Assembly (NCBI GenBank): GCA_009886095.1
Contig: VFJL01000054.1
Location: 1 to 40,467 of the forward strand
DNA length: 40,467 bases
Source: Nitrosomonadales bacterium
GTDB lineage: Bacteria > Pseudomonadota > Gammaproteobacteria > Burkholderiales > Nitrosomonadaceae
Direction of reading: 5' to 3'
Part shown: in pieces, positions 36,948 to 40,467 of the stretch
Layout: every line of letters starts with the position of its first letter
Position numbering within the stretch: the first letter of the stretch is position 1
Program-made: the position numbers and the translations under genes
Notes under the pieces: generated by a model
What the model saw: only the letters and a program-made list of their open reading frames with translations
Database searches by the model: none
Told to the model about the DNA's origin: nothing

Positions 36948-37937
36948 TCAGTCGCCGCAGCGACGTTTCCAATAACAGTCAGAAATAACCATCATCATCA
37001 GATAGGCTCCACCCCACGCTATACCGATTTCTAACTGAATAGCGGCGTCTTGCCCCACTGCCCAAACCGCGCTGGCACCTGCAGCCAGCATCAGCATATA
37101 ACCGAACAGCGCTGTATTGCGATGTCCGAACCCGCTTTGCACCAGACGTTGGTAATGATGCTCACGGTGTGCCTGCCAGATTTTTTCACCATGCAAGCAA
37201 CGTTTTGCGAGTGTAGCCGTGGCATCGGCAATGAACGGTGAGAATACCAGCAGTGGCAACCACAGTGGCCACAGACCATCGATCCAGCCCATCACACCGA
37301 ATGCTGCTGCCAGGAATCCCAGTGGGATCGAACCTGCATCACCCATGAAGATGCGCGCCGGATGAAAATTGAACAACAAGAAAGCTGCGGCAGCGGCAGC
37401 AATACATAAATTTAGCACAGCAAAAGTTTCATTCCCGGCAAGCCATGCAGTCAGGCCGTAACAGCTAAAGCCGATCAGCGTCATGCCCCCTGCAAGACCA
37501 TCGGAGCCATCCATGAAATTATAAAGATTGGTCACCCAGACGACTGCGACTGTGGTTACGGCTGCGATCATCCATCCATGTGTACCAGCTAGAAGGGCCG
37601 TGGAGAAACAGGCTGCGGCCGAACCATGCATTAGTAACCGCCACCAGACCGACAGGCCAAATACGTCATCGGCCAGAGATATTGCCACCAGCAAACTAAC
37701 GCCCATCCACACTGACAAAGGTAGCTCGGTGGGAAGCAAAGCCACCCACGAGGCTAGCACCCCCAGCATCAAACTGACACCGCCAATTCGGGGAACTGGT
37801 TTGATATGGAGAGAGCGGGAATTGGGGTAATCCAGCACCTTGAGAGCATTCACCCTCATTAGCAGCCAGATCAAGGCGAACGTCACCGCAAACGAGAACA
37901 TCGGTGCAATAACGAACTGAGAAGGAATAGCGACCAT
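36948..37937 (-). CDS. Undecaprenyl-phosphate glycosyltransferase, WecA/WbpL/MraY family
   Basis: Polytopic enzyme of 329 residues that would move a sugar-1-phosphate onto undecaprenyl phosphate to start O-antigen or capsule assembly. About ten membrane helices are visible. Conserved cytoplasmic motifs are LADDVFG (about residue 88), NFMDGSDGLAGG (about 140), RIFMGDAGSIPLGFL (about 195) and HREHHYQRLV (about 255). The wbpV-wbpL-wbpM order matches Pseudomonas O-antigen clusters and suggests FucNAc or QuiNAc as the first sugar. The 124-bp gap before it holds no gene. Confidence 0.92.
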   Translation of the reverse strand: MVAIPSQFVIAPMFSFAVTFALIWLLMRVNALKVLDYPNSRSLHIKPVPRIGGVSLMLGVLASWVALLPTELPLSVWMGVSLLVAISLADDVFGLSVWWRLLMHGSAAACFSTALLAGTHGWMIAAVTTVAVVWVTNLYNFMDGSDGLAGGMTLIGFSCYGLTAWLAGNETFAVLNLCIAAAAAAFLLFNFHPARIFMGDAGSIPLGFLAAAFGVMGWIDGLWPLWLPLLVFSPFIADATATLAKRCLHGEKIWQAHREHHYQRLVQSGFGHRNTALFGYMLMLAAGASAVWAVGQDAAIQLEIGIAWGGAYLMMMVISDCYWKRRCGD

Positions 37938-38061
37938 AATGTGGGATTATACCCGTCGACGCTGCCAACCATGATTTTCCGTGTCACCCTCATAGAGAGC
38001 TATTTAACCCACTGAATAAATAAGGTAATCCAACAGATATGTCGGAGGCAATTTGATTAAT

Positions 38062-39024
38062 TCAGGTACGATTACCCTGCTCCCGAAAATGCTGCACCGT
38101 TTTAACCAGTCCCTGCTCCAATGTATATGTCGGTGACCAGCCCAACTCTCCACAAATTTTAGCGCTGTCAATGCATAATGAGCCAAACAGACGATCAACC
38201 TCGGCAGATTTTCTGACGAGTCCTGCAGCCAGCCGCATCAATGACGGAGGTGCTGGCCACAAACACACAGACTTTTCTAACGTCTGTGCCATTTGTGTGA
38301 TCAACTGTGCAATGGAAACATCCTTGCCATCGTTTAGCAGATAGGTTTTTCCAGCTGCAGCGGGGTGCGTCAGACAGGCGGCAATGGCGCTGGTGAGATT
38401 ACCAAGATAAATGAAGCTGCGGTAGTTTTCTGCCAAAGCAAATGGCAAAGGAATGCCACGATCCGTCATCTGCAACAGTCGTAGAAAATTGCCTTTCACA
38501 CCGGGGCCATAAACCAGCGGACAGCGTAGTACTACCACTTCCAACCCAGTTTCGGCGGCGATGTGAGCTAGCGCCTGTTCTGCTTCCCACTTTGAAATGG
38601 CATAGGGATCCTGGGGATTGACGGGGGAAGTCTCATCAAACGGCGCATCTGGCAGAGTGCTTTCGCCGTTGACCTTGATCGAACTTAAAAAAACCAAGCG
38701 CTGGATGCCGGAACGCGTTGCCGCTCGTGCCAAGGTTTGGGTACCTAGCGTGTTGGTGCGACGAAACTCTGTCAACGGGTTTCGTGCATAATCGCGCATT
38801 ACATGCACGCGAGCGGCACAGTGAACAATAACCTGTACGCCGAGAAGGGTGTCGCGCCAATCGGTACTAGCGCCACACTCAGCCACGATGCGGTAATCTA
38901 CCCCCGGCACAGGAGCATCGGACAAACTCCGCACCGTGCCAACCACATCAAAGCCGTGCATCGCAAGATGGGTACACAAGGCCCCGCCAATGAAGCCCGA
39001 GGCGCCAGTCACCAACACCTTCAC
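38062..39024 (-). CDS. NAD-dependent epimerase/dehydratase, WbpV-like
   Basis: Extended SDR of 320 residues. The N-terminal NAD-binding motif is VLVTGASGFIGGAL (GxxGxxG), and the catalytic pair lies in DPYAISKWEAE (Tyr143, Lys147), with the SSIKVNGES serine segment before it. Its position at the head of a WbpL- and WbpM-type pair suggests a nucleotide-sugar 4-epimerase or reductase making UDP-QuiNAc or FucNAc precursors; the exact product cannot be told. The start is GTG at 39024 without a strong ribosome site. Confidence 0.88.
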   Translation of the reverse strand: MKVLVTGASGFIGGALCTHLAMHGFDVVGTVRSLSDAPVPGVDYRIVAECGASTDWRDTLLGVQVIVHCAARVHVMRDYARNPLTEFRRTNTLGTQTLARAATRSGIQRLVFLSSIKVNGESTLPDAPFDETSPVNPQDPYAISKWEAEQALAHIAAETGLEVVVLRCPLVYGPGVKGNFLRLLQMTDRGIPLPFALAENYRSFIYLGNLTSAIAACLTHPAAAGKTYLLNDGKDVSIAQLITQMAQTLEKSVCLWPAPPSLMRLAAGLVRKSAEVDRLFGSLCIDSAKICGELGWSPTYTLEQGLVKTVQHFREQGNRT

Positions 39025-39072
39025 AAGGAGATCACCATACAGAGTAGAACAAGAACAAGGCTATCACCATCA

Positions 39073-39086
39073 GAGATAGCTATCTC
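39073..39086. promoter_or_regulatory. 14-bp perfect palindrome upstream of the epimerase gene
   Basis: GAGATAGCTATCTC lies 49 bp upstream of the epimerase start, in the 215-bp gap to the PilZ gene. It may be a regulator site for the polysaccharide operon; nothing else supports this. Confidence 0.25.
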
Positions 39087-39239
39087 GGAATCGAAATTGA
39101 ATAGATGGATTCAAGCCTGGAATACACAACGGTACTGTGACTGCAAATAAATTTTATGTTTACATTGCATTGCGTGATTTATATGAGTGTCTATTTTAAT
39201 GACCAAACTGCTGAAAACACCTCATACCGACGATCCTAC

Positions 39240-39536
39240 TTAAGAACTTGGCATCATCACGGATTCAACAATCTTCACTGCTACCCCAATTTTTCCGTCT
39301 TCTTGAGGATCGATTCGAATAATCTCTCCGTCGCACTTGAGCATCAGTTTGCCCCCTAGACTATCGAACTCCACCGTAAAATTAATCTGGTTTCCGAGCA
39401 TATAAGATGCGTTGGTTTCAAAATACACTCCCGATGCACTAATATTACGCGTAACGCCTTCTGCATTTCCCAAATTCACAGGAAGCTCACTAGGAATCCG
39501 TTCCTCTTTTCTTTTCGTTTTCGGCGATGAATTCAT
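39240..39536 (-). CDS. PilZ-domain protein
   Basis: A 98-residue single PilZ domain, predicted to bind cyclic di-GMP. Both halves of the ligand signature are present: RKEER (RxxxR, about 9-13) and NISASG (D/NxSxxG, about 32-37). A stand-alone PilZ protein usually relays c-di-GMP to motility or polysaccharide machinery. Its place next to the polysaccharide genes fits this but is not proof. The 190-bp gap beyond it, to the regulator gene, holds nothing I can identify. Confidence 0.85.
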   Translation of the reverse strand: MNSSPKTKRKEERIPSELPVNLGNAEGVTRNISASGVYFETNASYMLGNQINFTVEFDSLGGKLMLKCDGEIIRIDPQEDGKIGVAVKIVESVMMPSS

Positions 39537-39727
39537 AGTTTATTCAATAGATTTGGTTAAAACCACTGTCTCTAAACGATGGTTTTGATTTTAAATATGT
39601 TGACTCATGCCCGTTTAACTTGGTGCAATTAACCGACTTTGGTCGTCTGCATCCAAGCTGCGCTAACCCACCTACTTTTAGTATGCGATAGTTTGGTTGC
39701 GATTCCATGTCAAAGTTTCATCAACAG

Positions 39728-40348
39728 CTAAGTTTTTGTCTTATTCAGTTCCTGCTTGTTCGCATAATCCCATAGCCCCAACCTGGAGGTGACGCCAAGT
39801 TTTCCGTAGATCGAGCTGAGATGGTTACGCAAAGTGCTTTCGCTTACATGTAGCCTTTCCGCTACGGCCCTACCGGTCTCCCCAGCATGAGCCGTTAGAA
39901 TCTCCACGATTTCCCTCTCTCTTGGGGTGAGAGCTTCAAATTTTTCCTGTTCTGGATTACATTTTTTTGGGGGCTTTCGACGAGAAAGTTCGAGAACTAG
40001 TCGGGTGGTACCCGCACGATCCAGCCAAAACTGATCCGCATGAACTTTCTCAATCGCTCTTAAAATTGTTTCCACCGCTTCTTCTTTTCCAATGATACCT
40101 CTGGCACCGTTAAGCATAGCTCTATCATGCACCGAGAAATCGCCTGCCCCTGTAAAGATTAGAATTTTTGCCTTGGTTTTGGCAATTAATTGTGGAATAG
40201 CGTTTATCCCTTCCTCTATATTGAAATCCGAGTCAAAAAGGATTACGTCAGGAAATAATTGCTCCACTTGGGAGAAGACTTCGGAGCAACCAGTGAATTT
40301 CCCAATCACTTCCATCCTTGGTCTCTGACTATCGATTAACTTTTCCAA
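39728..40348 (-). CDS. LuxR/NarL-family response regulator with an incomplete receiver domain
   Basis: A 206-residue frame (TTG at 40348; the first ATG is at 40315). The C-terminal DNA-binding helix-turn-helix is intact: LTPREREIVEILTAHAGETG and VAERLHVSESTLRNHLSSIYGKLGVTSR (about 140-190). The receiver lacks its first strand and acidic Asp pair; similarity begins around EKLIDSQRPRMEVIGKFTG. The phosphoacceptor-like Asp in ILFDSDFN (about 37-39) and the Lys in GIIGKEE (about 87) remain. A stop codon eight codons upstream (TGA then IHLLFG) blocks extension. Either the start was lost by mutation or it works as a phosphorylation-independent regulator. Confidence 0.8.
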   Translation of the reverse strand: MEKLIDSQRPRMEVIGKFTGCSEVFSQVEQLFPDVILFDSDFNIEEGINAIPQLIAKTKAKILIFTGAGDFSVHDRAMLNGARGIIGKEEAVETILRAIEKVHADQFWLDRAGTTRLVLELSRRKPPKKCNPEQEKFEALTPREREIVEILTAHAGETGRAVAERLHVSESTLRNHLSSIYGKLGVTSRLGLWDYANKQELNKTKT

Positions 40349-40447
40349 TCCAAAAAGCAGGTGGATTCAACTCTGAAGTGCAACTTTTCTAAGTGAATTT
40401 AGGTGGCGAGCTGCGTTAATATCGGAGCCACTTAAACGACCAAGTAA

Positions 40448-40467
40448 AAGGAGCACAGATGAAGAAA
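40448..40467 (+). CDS. Start of an unknown gene cut by the window edge
   Basis: The window ends with AAGGAGCACAGATGAAGAAA: a strong ribosome site (AAGGAG) 5 nt before an ATG at 40459 and three codons (Met-Lys-Lys). The Lys-rich start would suit a signal peptide. It is divergent from the LuxR-type regulator, with a 110-bp shared promoter region. Nothing more can be said of the product. Confidence 0.55.

Overview
The window looks like a chromosomal segment of a betaproteobacterium, probably of the Nitrosomonas/Nitrosospira group. This rests on gene content rather than a marker gene: a CbbY-type phosphatase (Calvin-cycle autotrophy), a PEP-CTERM protein, a dense iron-storage and iron-uptake block with a multicopper oxidase, and familiar betaproteobacterial neighbourhoods (FmdB-DUF502-aspS-nudB; zapB-zapA-6S RNA-EVE; uvrA/MFS-ssb). 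The species assignment is an inference.

Layout. At 1-2373 a type I secretion pair (ABC exporter, then membrane-fusion protein) reads on the minus strand; an IS30-family element, whose transposase C-terminus lies at 1-101, cuts off the fusion protein. From 2374 to 4153 lie a PEP-CTERM gene and a repeat-rich stretch with two copies of a small inverted-repeat element, one carrying a second fold-back element inside it. PhoB-PhoR, glycerate 2-kinase and UvrA follow on the minus strand (4152-10483). A YajR-like transporter and ssb are on the plus strand (10563-12404).

The 12492-17800 block is an iron island on the minus strand. From its Fur-box promoter it reads hemP, bfd, bfr, a small truncated ORF, a two-domain multicopper oxidase, and (behind its own Fur box) a TonB-dependent siderophore receptor fused at its N-terminus to a DUF2325 domain. 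The plus-strand block 17979-28662 is housekeeping: arfB, fmdB-like, DUF502, aspS, nudB, nadA, an endonuclease/phosphatase-family gene coupled to clsB, tsaC/Sua5, cbbY, purE and purC. TauE/SafE, an EVE-domain protein, 6S RNA and zapA/zapB follow on the minus strand. A cobalamin riboswitch precedes a BtuB-like receptor, and then comes an MsbA-like ABC protein whose ATP-handling motifs are nearly all altered.

The right end (35018-39024) is a polysaccharide or O-antigen module on the minus strand: SDR epimerase, WecA/WbpL-type initiating transferase, WbpM-type dehydratase. A PilZ protein, a LuxR-type regulator lacking the start of its receiver domain, and the first codons of an unknown plus-strand gene close the window.

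Most unusual: the DUF2325-TonB receptor fusion with an internal signal peptide; the leader segment duplicated in front of both that gene and a truncated paralogue coupled to the multicopper oxidase; the intact but motif-degenerate MsbA-like protein; and the nested small mobile elements, one of which supplies the phoR stop codon.
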